Shown here: positions 1-6,576 of the stretch, piece by piece
Numbering within the stretch: position 1 is the first letter of the stretch
Layout: each line of letters starts with the position of its first letter
DNA from: Treponema sp.
GTDB taxonomy: Bacteria > Spirochaetota > Spirochaetia > Treponematales > Breznakiellaceae
Direction: 5' to 3'
NCBI GenBank assembly: GCA_009786495.1
Contig: WQTB01000048.1
Location: 777-7,785, forward strand
Length of the DNA: 7,009 nt
The notes under the pieces: generated by a model
Seen by the model: the letters and a program-made list of their open reading frames with translations, nothing else
What the model was told of the DNA's origin: nothing
Databases searched by the model: none
Made by a program: the position numbers and the translations under genes

Positions 1-884
1 GTTATTGTCGCCGAAAGCATAAGAATCAGCATCCAAAGAAAACGGTTTTTAAAATGCTGAAAGACAGTTGTTTTATGATACGGCTCGTCTGACGGAACGA
101 TAGCTGCCATCTTCTCCATGTCTTCTGTACTTTCTTCCACGATAACGTGAACAATGTCGTCTACCGTGATGATGCCGACAAGACGCTGTTCCTTGTCAAC
201 GACAGGCATCGCAAGAAGGCCGTATTTTTTGAATTTTTCTGCGATTATTTCCTGATCGTCTGTTGTGCTGGCGAAAACAAGGTTAGTGTCCATGATGTCG
301 CCTATCAAATCCTGCGGACGGGACAGCATCAGCGTTTTCGCGGATACAGCGCCGACTAAAAGGCGGTCGCGCCGTATCACATAACAGTTGTAAATTGTTT
401 CCTTGTTAAGCCCTATGCTGCGTATTGTGTCAAAGGCTTCTCTTACTTTCGCGTCTTCGCGCAGGTCGACGTATTCAGTCGTCATGATGCTGCCCGCAGA
501 ATTATCGGGGTACTGTAGAATTTGATTGATGATTTTTCTTTTCGCGAACGGGACGCTTTGTAAAACCCTTTTAACTACATTGGCGGGCAGCTCTTCTATA
601 AAATCAACAGCGTCGTCAACAAAGAGTTTGTTTATTATGTCGCCGATTTCAGAATCCGTGAGAGCTTCAACTATTGTCTGCTGATGCTGCGGATCGACAT
701 ATGCAAAAACATCGGAAGCGATCGCCTTGGGAAGAATTCTAAAAAGCTGTATGACTTTTTCCCTTTCCAGTTCTTCAAAAATTTCCGCGATATCCACAGT
801 GTTTATATCGGAAAGCAGCATTTTTATTTTCGCTATATCAAGTGAACCTTCTTTTATCAGTTCAAGAATTTCATCTTTGTTCAT
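1..884 (-). CDS. mgtE: Magnesium transporter MgtE, N-terminal part (cut by the window edge)
   Basis: MgtE is an inner-membrane, Mg2+-gated magnesium channel. The gene reads leftward from ATG at 884-882, and 294 codons are visible of a family length near 450. Residues 1-130 form the helical acidic N domain that senses Mg2+, with repeated EEL-type helices such as IFEELEREK and FIEELPANVV. Residues about 134-256 are a CBS pair: the first begins MTTEYVDL (134) and the second begins near M198, with LLAMPVVD at about 224-231 and a VGIITVDDI stretch. A connecting helix follows, and the first membrane span starts near W284 (FLWLMLILMLSATI); the rest of the pore domain lies outside the window. A GAGGA ribosome site ends seven bases before the ATG. 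The gene is 46 bases downstream of the CapA-like gene and has its own promoter candidate. Family assignment is secure; ion selectivity is taken from the family. Confidence 0.95.
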   Translation of the reverse strand, partial: MNKDEILELIKEGSLDIAKIKMLLSDINTVDIAEIFEELEREKVIQLFRILPKAIASDVFAYVDPQHQQTIVEALTDSEIGDIINKLFVDDAVDFIEELPANVVKRVLQSVPFAKRKIINQILQYPDNSAGSIMTTEYVDLREDAKVREAFDTIRSIGLNKETIYNCYVIRRDRLLVGAVSAKTLMLSRPQDLIGDIMDTNLVFASTTDDQEIIAEKFKKYGLLAMPVVDKEQRLVGIITVDDIVHVIVEESTEDMEKMAAIVPSDEPYHKTTVFQHFKNRFLWMLILMLSATI

Positions 885-930
885 ACGGGTATCCTCATGA
901 TTCAGTTCGGTTTTTAATTTAAATTCAAGT

Positions 931-2166
931 CTATTGTAGCAAACATTGATATTTTGTCAATGATTCGCCCATGCGTATTAAAGGGTTTTGTTTTATAAAA
1001 GGGTTGTGCATTATTATTCTTGCATTTAACCTGTCAAGCACCGTATTGAAAAAATTCATGGAAAGGCCGTCGCCTGAATATCTTAATCCGTGGCTTTGCA
1101 GAAGATCGTCAGTGTATAAAAACAAGGGATATGATTTAGTGTTTCTGTAACTTCGATCATAATGCGTAATTACCGGAATAAAGCCGTAATTGATTATTGA
1201 AAGAGATGCAGGATTTATATTAGAAACTGTTTTTGAAAACGTAACAGCCATAAGGGCGCCTATAATTCTTTCCCTTTCATTCTGATGAGAAATAAAATTA
1301 CCCAAAGAATAAAAACAAAGCGTCTTTCTTCCGTCGTCCAGCCTGATTAATTCAGCTTTCTGAAGCACATGCGGATGATGCCCGACAATTAAATCGACAT
1401 TATGTTCCGCAAGAAAATACGCAAGGCTGATTTGATCGTTACCAGGCTGAAGCCTGTATTCTTCGCCCCAGTGCATCGATACGATTAAAAAATCACATAA
1501 CGGACGCAGGGCGGTTATCTCCTCGCTCATTTTATTTCTGTTGATGAGTGATACAAGATTGGGATTATTCGAAGGAAGAGCGATTCCGTTAAGAGAGTAT
1601 GTGTAAGAGAGAAAACCGAGCGTTATATTATTTTTGGTTATAATTCTGGCGCTTTCTCCCTGTTTTCTCGCGCCTATAACCGTAAACTCTTCCATCGTGT
1701 CAAGAAAATCAAGCGTCGCGTAAAGGCCGCTGCTGCCCATATCCATCGCGTGATTATTCGCGAGATTAATTATGTCAAAACCGGTATCGGCAAGGGCGTT
1801 CGCGATTCTCTGCGGCGCGTTAAAAAGCGGGTAGCCTGTGTAACCGTAGCTCTCTCCCGCCATAACAGTCTCCTGATTGATAAAAGCGACATCGGCTTTT
1901 TCTACAATGTCCTTTACTTCCGAATATAAAAAGGAAAGATCGGGTTTTTCGCCTATCATTAAAGGCATATAAACGGAACTGTGAAGCAGATTGTCTCCCG
2001 CCGCAAGGAAACTGAGCGTGTAATGCTCTGTGATTTCAGGCGTTATTTTATCTTCATCATTATAATAAAAATATGAAGGATTGATTTGCGGCTCGTCTTT
2101 GCCTGATTCGCTGTAACAGGAAAACATGATAAAAGAAAATATAATAATTATAAATTTATTTTTCAT
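931..2166 (-). CDS. CapA/PGA_cap-family lipoprotein with metallophosphatase fold
   Basis: This 411-residue protein starts with a lipoprotein signal peptide: MKNK, then an Ile/Phe-rich core, then the lipobox FSC with the acylated Cys at 17. The mature part carries the PGA_cap (CapA-like, calcineurin-type) motifs in order: AAGD (55-58), NQET (97-100), ANNHAMD (136-142), HWGEE (232-236), GHHPH (262-266) and YSLGNF (286-291). The Asp, Asn and His residues expected to bind metals are all present, so an intact enzyme is likely. CapA of Bacillus acts in poly-gamma-glutamate export or anchoring. No capB or capC partner is visible, so the substrate here is unknown; an envelope phosphoesterase role is equally possible. 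A strong GGAGGA ribosome site lies just before the ATG, inside the end of prmC, which this gene overlaps by 11 bases. That implies translational coupling to prmC. Confidence 0.9.
   Translation of the reverse strand: MKNKFIIIIFSFIMFSCYSESGKDEPQINPSYFYYNDEDKITPEITEHYTLSFLAAGDNLLHSSVYMPLMIGEKPDLSFLYSEVKDIVEKADVAFINQETVMAGESYGYTGYPLFNAPQRIANALADTGFDIINLANNHAMDMGSSGLYATLDFLDTMEEFTVIGARKQGESARIITKNNITLGFLSYTYSLNGIALPSNNPNLVSLINRNKMSEEITALRPLCDFLIVSMHWGEEYRLQPGNDQISLAYFLAEHNVDLIVGHHPHVLQKAELIRLDDGRKTLCFYSLGNFISHQNERERIIGALMAVTFSKTVSNINPASLSIINYGFIPVITHYDRSYRNTKSYPLFLYTDDLLQSHGLRYSGDGLSMNFFNTVLDRLNARIIMHNPFIKQNPLIRMGESLTKYQCLLQ
933..960 (-). promoter_or_regulatory. Sigma-70-type promoter candidate for mgtE
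   Basis: On the minus strand, a perfect -35 box TTGACA (960-955) is followed by a 16-base spacer and TACAAT (938-933), which matches five of six -10 bases. Transcription would start near 926, giving a leader of about 42 bases before mgtE. The promoter lies inside the last codons of the upstream CapA-like gene. This suggests mgtE can be expressed independently of the prfA-prmC-capA transcript. The leader is too short for a canonical M-box magnesium riboswitch. Called by eye only. Confidence 0.6.
944..962. promoter_or_regulatory. Inverted repeat over the mgtE -35 box (possible operator)
   Basis: CATTGA and TCAATG form perfect 6-base arms separated by seven bases. The repeat covers the whole -35 element and much of the spacer of the mgtE promoter candidate, the position expected of a repressor or activator site. 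It also encodes the end of the CapA-like protein, and six AT-rich pairs can occur by chance. It lacks the GC-rich stem and U-run of an intrinsic terminator. Confidence 0.3.
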
Positions 2167-3040
2167 AATATCCTCCGATCACCCTTTGGCTTCCCGATAA
2201 ATCATTATATATTTTTATATTATTAAATCCTTTTAAATTAAGCAAGCTTTTTATTGTCTCCATCTGATCGGGATCCGCTTCCATAATAAGCGATCCGTTT
2301 TTTTCAAGATACAAAGGCGCGTCATTAATAATTCTTTTAATTATTTCCATGCCTGATTGTCCGCCGTCAAGAGCGATCCGCGGCTCGTTTTGCACTTCCG
2401 CGGACAGGGTTTCAATTTTGTCTGACGGAATATAGGGCGGGTTAGCTGCAATTAAAGAGAATTTCAACTGCGGAGCGTTATGCGCAGAATGCCGCGGTTC
2501 TAACGCGCCGAATAAGTCTCCGTAAAAAAAATTAATTTTGTTTTCACCAAGCAAGCGCGCCGAGTTTGATTTTGCGGTTTCCAGCGCTTCTTCGGATATA
2601 TCGGAAGCGTATACTTCAAGTTCAGGCATTTCATGTTTCAACGCGGCTGCGACAGCCCCTGAGCCAGTGCATAAATCCAGAACTTTAATTTCATCTGCCG
2701 CTCCGCGTTTATCGCGGCATATTTCAAGCGCCGCTTCCACAAGAGTTTCAGTGTCAGGACGCGGAACCAGAACCGAACTGTTAACCGCAAATTCAAGTCC
2801 GCGGAATTCTTTTTTACCTGTCAAATACGCCGTGCAGATACCTGAGCATCTTTTCTCGATTAATTCGCAGAACGCGGCGCTGTTTTTTTCCGATAATTTT
2901 TCAGATCCTGCGCAAAGAAGGAAAGACCGGTCTTTTTTCAAAACATGAGAAAGCAAAAGACCCGCGTCAAGACCGGGAGTTTTAATGCCTGCGTATTTTA
3001 AATCGGCGCTTCCCTGAGCGATCGCTTCGCGTATCAGCAT
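2156..3040 (-). CDS. prmC: Release factor glutamine methyltransferase PrmC (HemK)
   Basis: PrmC transfers a methyl group from S-adenosylmethionine to the Gln of the GGQ motif in release factors RF1 and RF2, which increases termination efficiency. Residue numbers here count from an upstream TTG at 3049 (297 residues). The helical N domain starts MLIREAIAQGSADL. The catalytic domain has the linker motif GKKEFRGLEF with VPRPDTE (95-101), the SAM-binding loop LDLCTGSGAV (125-134), ASD (148-150), the catalytic NPPYI (203-207) that holds the target glutamine, and NEPRIALDGG (221-230). I prefer the ATG at 3040 (294 residues), because family members begin with M-x-IREA and it lies five bases past the prfA stop. 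The TTG at 3049 would give a TTGA overlap with prfA. Neither start has a clear ribosome site, so expression probably depends on coupling to prfA. Everything needed for activity is present. Confidence 0.96.
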   Translation of the reverse strand: MLIREAIAQGSADLKYAGIKTPGLDAGLLLSHVLKKDRSFLLCAGSEKLSEKNSAAFCELIEKRCSGICTAYLTGKKEFRGLEFAVNSSVLVPRPDTETLVEAALEICRDKRGAADEIKVLDLCTGSGAVAAALKHEMPELEVYASDISEEALETAKSNSARLLGENKINFFYGDLFGALEPRHSAHNAPQLKFSLIAANPPYIPSDKIETLSAEVQNEPRIALDGGQSGMEIIKRIINDAPLYLEKNGSLIMEADPDQMETIKSLLNLKGFNNIKIYNDLSGSQRVIGGYYEK

Positions 3041-3045
3041 AATGT

Positions 3046-4140
3046 TCAATCATCGTCATTGCCGGAAAAATCGCTTGCGCTTTTTTGGAGCAGCTCTTCT
3101 TTCGCGGATAATTTAAGAGCGTCAAACAGTTCGCCCGTGTCGCCCTGCATGACAAGATCAAGCTTGTAAAGCGTCAGATTGATGCGGTGGTCTGTAAGGC
3201 GGTTCTGCGGAAAATTATAAGTTCTGATTCTCTGCGAGCGATCTCCTGATCCCACCTGGCTCTTTCTTGCTTCGGCTCTCTGCGCGGCGGCTTTCGCTTC
3301 TTCCATTTCATAAATGCGCGCGCGCAAGATGCGCATTGCCTTTGCCTTGTTTTTTATCTGGCTTTTTTCATCCTGGCAGTGAACCGTAATTCCTGTCGGC
3401 AGATGCGTTATGCGCACAGCAGAGTCCGTGGTGTTGACGCACTGGCCGCCAGGACCGCCTGCGCGCATTACGTCAATCCTGAGATCGTCCTGTCTTATGT
3501 CGATTTCTGTTTCGTCGGCTTCAGGAAGAACCGCGACTGTCACAGCCGACGTGTGAATTCTTCCCGATGATTCTGTCGACGGGATCCGCTGCACCCTGTG
3601 AACTCCCGATTCATAACGGAGATTTTCGTACACATTATTTCCGCTTATGGAAAAAACAACTTCCTTTATTCCGCCGAGTTCCGTTTCGTTTGAATTCATG
3701 ATTTCAAATTTCCAGCCCTTTGTCTCGGCGGAGCGCGAATACATCCTGTATAAATCCGATGCGAACAGGGCCGCTTCTTCGCCGCCTGTTCCCGCGCGGA
3801 TTTCCATTATAATGTTTTTTTCGTCCAGCGGATCTTTCGGGATTAAAAGCAATTTAAGTTTTTCCCTTTCGTTTTCCAGCCTGTTCTCAAGTTCCTTTAA
3901 TTCATCGCGTGCAAGCTCTTTCATCTCCTGATCTTTTTCGTCCTGAACAAGGGCTTTTGCCTGCGCCGCCTGTTTATCAAGTTCTTCAATTTTGTTATGC
4001 GTCTGAACAATATCGTCAAGGCGTGAATGTTCTTTCATCGTCTCGCGGTAACGGCTTTGATCCTTTACAAGCGCGGGATCCTGTATAAGCAGATTAAGTT
4101 CGTCGTATCTTTTCAGCAGGGATTTAAGGCGTTCATTCAT
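3046..4140 (-). CDS. prfA: Peptide chain release factor 1 (RF1)
   Basis: RF1 recognises UAA and UAG stop codons in the ribosomal A site and triggers peptidyl-tRNA hydrolysis. The 364-residue product has normal family length. A coiled-coil, Lys/Glu-rich N domain spans about residues 1-100. It is followed by the conserved [13 protein letters not shown] segment (115-127), the codon-recognition tripeptide in the form PST (187-189, within [19 protein letters not shown]), and the peptidyl-transferase-centre loop GGPGGQ with GGQ at 231-233. The tripeptide and the absence of an RF2-type SPF motif identify RF1. The C-terminal domain ([15 protein letters not shown]) is intact and ends in an acidic tail. 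The start is the ATG at 4140, but no strong Shine-Dalgarno is visible. prmC follows immediately, the common prfA-prmC pairing of enzyme and substrate. Confidence 0.98.
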   Translation of the reverse strand: MNERLKSLLKRYDELNLLIQDPALVKDQSRYRETMKEHSRLDDIVQTHNKIEELDKQAAQAKALVQDEKDQEMKELARDELKELENRLENEREKLKLLLIPKDPLDEKNIIMEIRAGTGGEEAALFASDLYRMYSRSAETKGWKFEIMNSNETELGGIKEVVFSISGNNVYENLRYESGVHRVQRIPSTESSGRIHTSAVTVAVLPEADETEIDIRQDDLRIDVMRAGGPGGQCVNTTDSAVRITHLPTGITVHCQDEKSQIKNKAKAMRILRARIYEMEEAKAAAQRAEARKSQVGSGDRSQRIRTYNFPQNRLTDHRINLTLYKLDLVMQGDTGELFDALKLSAKEELLQKSASDFSGNDDD

Positions 4141-4145
4141 GATTT

Positions 4146-4174
4146 ATCGTACCAAAATAATAATTTCGTAACAA
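4146..4174 (-). promoter_or_regulatory. Weak promoter candidate for prfA
   Basis: On the minus strand, TTGTTA (4174-4169), a 17-base spacer and TACGAT (4151-4146) each match four of six consensus bases. Initiation would fall at or next to the prfA ATG, giving a leaderless or nearly leaderless message, which fits the poor ribosome site. An alternative -10 box, TATTAT (4162-4157), has no good -35. Low confidence. Confidence 0.3.
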
Positions 4175-4181
4175 GTAATGG

Positions 4182-4209
4182 TTGTATTAATCATGTTTTA
4201 TGTTATAAT
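4182..4209 (+). promoter_or_regulatory. Extended -10 promoter for the plus-strand envelope genes
   Basis: TTGTAT (4182-4187), a 16-base spacer and a perfect TATAAT (4204-4209) preceded by TG at 4201-4202 make a convincing extended -10 sigma-70 promoter. Predicted initiation near 4216 falls at the GAGG ribosome site of the next gene, so the leader is very short. It sits in the 84-base divergent gap with prfA and supports the downstream TTG start. Confidence 0.65.
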
Positions 4210-4224
4210 CCGGTTGAGGGGAAA

Positions 4225-4608
4225 TTGGAAAAAATAATACAAATCATCCGCGGCTGGTTTCAGAAGCTGAGCGCCGTTCAGAAAAAGCGGTTTGTAATTA
4301 TCTGCACCGCCGTGTTCGCCGGTATTCTTGTCTTTTCAGTATTAATGACAATGAGACGTCCTCCTGCCGAAGATGTTCCGCAGGCGCCCGGAAGAATTTC
4401 AATTCATTCCCCCATACCCGTTGAAGAGCTGTTTCTGCCTGACGAACCGGATTTTATCCCCGGCGTGCTTTTGGAAAGGGACAGAAGGCAGAGCTGGACG
4501 GAAGACGATGTAGCCGAATTCTGGCAGGACCCGCTGCGCTTCGGCGAAGAACAGTGGCGTGTAAGTATCGAATCGGCGGCGGATGAAATACTGGAGCGTG
4601 TCCCGTGA
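4225..4608 (+). CDS. Unrecognised single-span membrane protein, 127 residues
   Basis: I do not recognise a named family. I place the start at TTG 4225, with GAGG at 4216-4219 five bases upstream and a promoter just before it; an open frame further upstream is only antisense to prfA. The product has a short basic cytoplasmic N-terminus (WFQKLSAVQKKR, residues 11-22) and one membrane span at about 23-41. It ends in an acidic, presumably periplasmic domain of about 85 residues. Within that domain PIPVEELFLPDEPDFIPG (64-80) and the Trp-rich SWTEDDVAEFWQDPLRFGEEQW (90-111) look like conserved binding segments. No catalytic motif is visible. The gene ends in a four-base GTGA overlap with the lipoprotein gene, so the two are translationally coupled. 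I infer a shared envelope role, perhaps an inner-membrane partner of the lipoprotein. Confidence 0.85.
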   Translation: MEKIIQIIRGWFQKLSAVQKKRFVIICTAVFAGILVFSVLMTMRRPPAEDVPQAPGRISIHSPIPVEELFLPDEPDFIPGVLLERDRRQSWTEDDVAEFWQDPLRFGEEQWRVSIESAADEILERVP

Positions 4609-6359
4609 AAAAATTCTTATTACTTTTTATTATAACATCAATCTTTTTCATGTTGTCCTGCTCATCGCTGGATATGATGGATGAATTTGACTGGCCGCCT
4701 GAACAAACGGCAGGATTATCAATACCGCAATCCGCAGCGCCGCCGCAGACAGGACAATCCGCGCAACAGCCTGCATCTCGGCCGCCTGAACAAACACCGC
4801 AGACAACGCAGCCGCCTTCTCAATCGCAGCCTGCGGTGCGTCCGCCTGAACAAACAACGCAAACAACACAACTGCCTGTGCAGTCGCAGCCTGCATCTGA
4901 TCTTCCGCCGCCGCAGACTGCCATTAATGAAGACTCCGCTGGTACGTACGAACTGGTAATTAATCCTGAAGCAACGGATTTAAACGAAACACCGGAGATT
5001 GTTCAAACAGAGTCTCAAACCCCCGATTCGTCTGATGTTCCATTTTTATCGTTAAATGAAGATACACCTTCGCCCCCAGCCGAAACAATTTCGCCGATTA
5101 TAACGTGGGTGCAGCCGCAGACACAGCAGTCGCCTGCGCTGCCAAGAGTTCCGCCGCCGCAAACACTTCCGCCTGAACAGGAGCAGCCCGCAAATCAAAC
5201 GCCTGTAATGCAAACTGCCGAGCCGCCGCCTGTACAGCCTGAGCAGACACAGCCTGCTCAAACACAGCCTGCTCAAACACAGCCTGCTCAAACACAGCCA
5301 GCGCAGACACAGCCAGCGCAGACACAACCGCCGACCGCTCCCGCTCAAACACAGCCTGCGCCGCAGCCTGCGCAAACCGCAATGATCACACCGTCACCGG
5401 CAGTTGAATCTATAAATGAAAAAGATGAATTATCCCGAAATGATCCGTACAGCAATTTACCGCAGTCGCCCGCTTCGGGAATTGAATCTTTAACGCAAAT
5501 GGGAATGACGCCGCAGGACAGCGACATAATGTTCTCGCGGGTAGTACGCGCGACAGCCGGACAGATTCTGGAAATTCCTTTCCGCGGAAACGGCTGGGTT
5601 TTTTTGGGTGAGCTTGCTTCAAGAAGAGGAATTGTTTATAACTCGCGGCGCAATGATACGGACGGACAGAGTTTTATTTTTTCGCTTGATGAAGCCGGAA
5701 CATATATTTTAAAATTCTACAGGCAGGATTTTATAAGGGATTACATCATTAACGATCATGTGCAGGTTATTGTCGGGGATGCGCCTGCGGCATCTGCGGG
5801 CTGGTTTAATGAGCCGGTTGACCGCGGCAGGGTGATTGCGCAGCCGCGCTGGCCTTCAGCCATTGAAGAAGCGATATTGCAAAGCGGCCAATGGCCCGGC
5901 ACAGAACCGTTTTATTCAGGAGCTGTTCAGGAAGAGACCGCGTCTTCACTTTCCGCTTTTACGCCTGAACAAGGGCAGGCGGTTTCGTCATCTTTAACGC
6001 TTGAAACCCAGCCTTCCGCGGCTGCCCAGACAGCTTCACCTAACGCAGACAGCTCCGCGCCGGCGGATAGGCCGCCGCCTGATGTTTTATTGCAAGGAGC
6101 AAGAGATTCATTTAACAGGGGAAATGTAGCTGCGGCGATATCGTCGCTAAATCAATATATGGATTATTATCCGGGCGGAAGCGACGAAGTCTACTGGCTT
6201 ATGGGTCAATTTTATGAAGCCAACAGCCCCGACAGAAATATCCTTCTTTCACTTGAATATTATAACAGGCTCATAAACGAGTATCCGCAGAGTTCGCGGT
6301 TTACTGAAGCGCGAAGCAGAATCGCGTACCTTGAAAGGTTTTATATTAACATCCGGTAG
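4605..6359 (+). CDS. Lipoprotein with Pro/Gln/Thr-rich repeat linker and C-terminal TPR-like domain
   Basis: The start is GTG at 4605, with GGAG eight bases upstream, overlapping the previous stop by four bases. The 584-residue product begins with a lipoprotein signal peptide (MKKFLLLFII then FMLSC, lipidated Cys19). Residues about 30-265 are a low-complexity Pro/Gln/Thr/Ala linker containing 20-residue and 5-residue tandem repeats. A beta-rich segment at about 306-392 (ATAGQILEIPFRGNGWVFLGEL, then FSLDEAGTYILKFYR) could be a small beta-sandwich; I do not recognise its family. After a second disordered linker, residues about 494-584 form paired TPR-like helices (LLQGARDSFNRGNVAAAISSL, then YYNRLINEYPQSSRFTEA), like those of BamD or YbgF/CpoB. 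Such domains bind protein partners in the periplasm. The layout suggests a lipid-anchored scaffold spanning the periplasm. The exact role is unknown; the lipoprotein and TPR-like calls are solid. Confidence 0.92.
   Translation: MKKFLLLFIITSIFFMLSCSSLDMMDEFDWPPEQTAGLSIPQSAAPPQTGQSAQQPASRPPEQTPQTTQPPSQSQPAVRPPEQTTQTTQLPVQSQPASDLPPPQTAINEDSAGTYELVINPEATDLNETPEIVQTESQTPDSSDVPFLSLNEDTPSPPAETISPIITWVQPQTQQSPALPRVPPPQTLPPEQEQPANQTPVMQTAEPPPVQPEQTQPAQTQPAQTQPAQTQPAQTQPAQTQPPTAPAQTQPAPQPAQTAMITPSPAVESINEKDELSRNDPYSNLPQSPASGIESLTQMGMTPQDSDIMFSRVVRATAGQILEIPFRGNGWVFLGELASRRGIVYNSRRNDTDGQSFIFSLDEAGTYILKFYRQDFIRDYIINDHVQVIVGDAPAASAGWFNEPVDRGRVIAQPRWPSAIEEAILQSGQWPGTEPFYSGAVQEETASSLSAFTPEQGQAVSSSLTLETQPSAAAQTASPNADSSAPADRPPPDVLLQGARDSFNRGNVAAAISSLNQYMDYYPGGSDEVYWLMGQFYEANSPDRNILLSLEYYNRLINEYPQSSRFTEARSRIAYLERFYINIR
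4779..4898 (+). repeat. Two tandem copies of a 60-base unit in the lipoprotein gene
   Basis: Residues 59-78 and 79-98 are successive copies of a 20-residue unit that starts RPPEQT and ends QSQPA plus one residue. They differ at only a few residues (P/T, P/L, S/V and V/S). The DNA copies (4779-4838 and 4839-4898) differ mostly at third positions. A degenerate earlier copy is anchored by PPEQT at residues 31-35. The repeats extend the linker without breaking the reading frame. Confidence 0.8.
5244..5333 (+). repeat. 15-base tandem repeat encoding QTQPA, six units
   Basis: Five exact QTQPA protein units (residues 214-238) are followed by a sixth, QTQPP. At DNA level units 2 and 3 are identical (CAAACACAGCCTGCT), unit 1 differs by one base, and units 4 and 5 share the variant CCAGCG ending. 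This pattern indicates stepwise duplication. The unit length is a multiple of three, so copy-number change would lengthen or shorten the linker but keep the frame. Confidence 0.9.
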
Positions 6360-6370
6360 GAAATTGCGGT

Positions 6371-6574
6371 TTGAAATTCTCTGAAATTTTTGATATAAAA
6401 CTTTTAAAATTTATTCTTGTCGGAATAATAAATACGCTTACAGGTTCAGCTATAATGTTTTTGCTTTATAACGCCGCGCAGTTCAGCTATTGGCTGTCAT
6501 CAGCCTGTAATTATATTTTTACCGGCATTAATTATTTTGGGTAAAGATTTTTTGTGTTCAGAAAAAAAACCTGA
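6371..6574 (+). pseudogene. Truncated GtrA-family membrane protein gene
   Basis: GtrA proteins are small four-span membrane proteins, about 120-130 residues, thought to help move undecaprenyl-phosphate-linked sugars across the inner membrane. The reading frame opens at TTG 6371, with AGGA at 6358-6361. It encodes the typical start (IKLLKFILVGIINTLTGSAI, then FLLYNAAQFSYWLSSACNYIF), covering spans 1 and 2. A TAA at 6542-6544 stops it after 57 residues, where the family normally has the conserved Asn of an F-x-N-R/K-x-F motif. The same frame continues past the stop with RFFVFRKKT, clearly the expected family sequence, until TGA at 6572. No frame of the remaining 78 bases encodes spans 3 and 4. 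The gene therefore appears to have both a nonsense codon and a 3' loss. A functional two-span short form or a sequencing error is less likely. The neighbouring gtrB supports the identification. Confidence 0.8.
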
Positions 6575-6576
6575 TA

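Noticed and set aside
885..930. M-box magnesium riboswitch upstream of mgtE
   Set aside because: The available leader is about 42 bases, far shorter than an M-box aptamer, and no matching structure was seen.
944..962. Inverted repeat as a transcription terminator after the CapA-like gene
   Set aside because: The stem is six AT-rich pairs with no following U-run in the transcribed direction, and it lies before the stop codon. An operator role is more plausible.
2538..2948. Plus-strand open frame inside prmC
   Set aside because: It is a shadow of the conserved prmC coding sequence on the other strand, with no supporting start signals. The same applies to frames opposite mgtE (147-359) and prfA (3379-3570 and 3647-3931).
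4027..4224. Upstream extension of the 127-residue protein's open frame
   Set aside because: It runs antisense through the prfA start and across the promoter. The encoded stretch has no family-like character, while the TTG at 4225 has both a ribosome site and a promoter.
5244..5333. Short regular repeats that might be CRISPR-like
   Set aside because: The 15-base units are contiguous with no spacers and keep a reading frame, so they are a coding tandem repeat.
5052..5382. Long minus-strand open frames with Leu/Arg/Cys- or Ala/Val-rich translations
   Set aside because: They are the antisense of the tandem repeats and GC-rich linker codons of the lipoprotein gene. Their periodic composition mirrors the repeat and they have no ribosome site.
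6562..6569. Programmed frameshift or slippage at the A8 run rescuing gtrA
   Set aside because: The TAA at 6542 precedes the run, and both shifted frames after it stop within about 15 codons without hydrophobic spans, so slippage could not restore a full GtrA.
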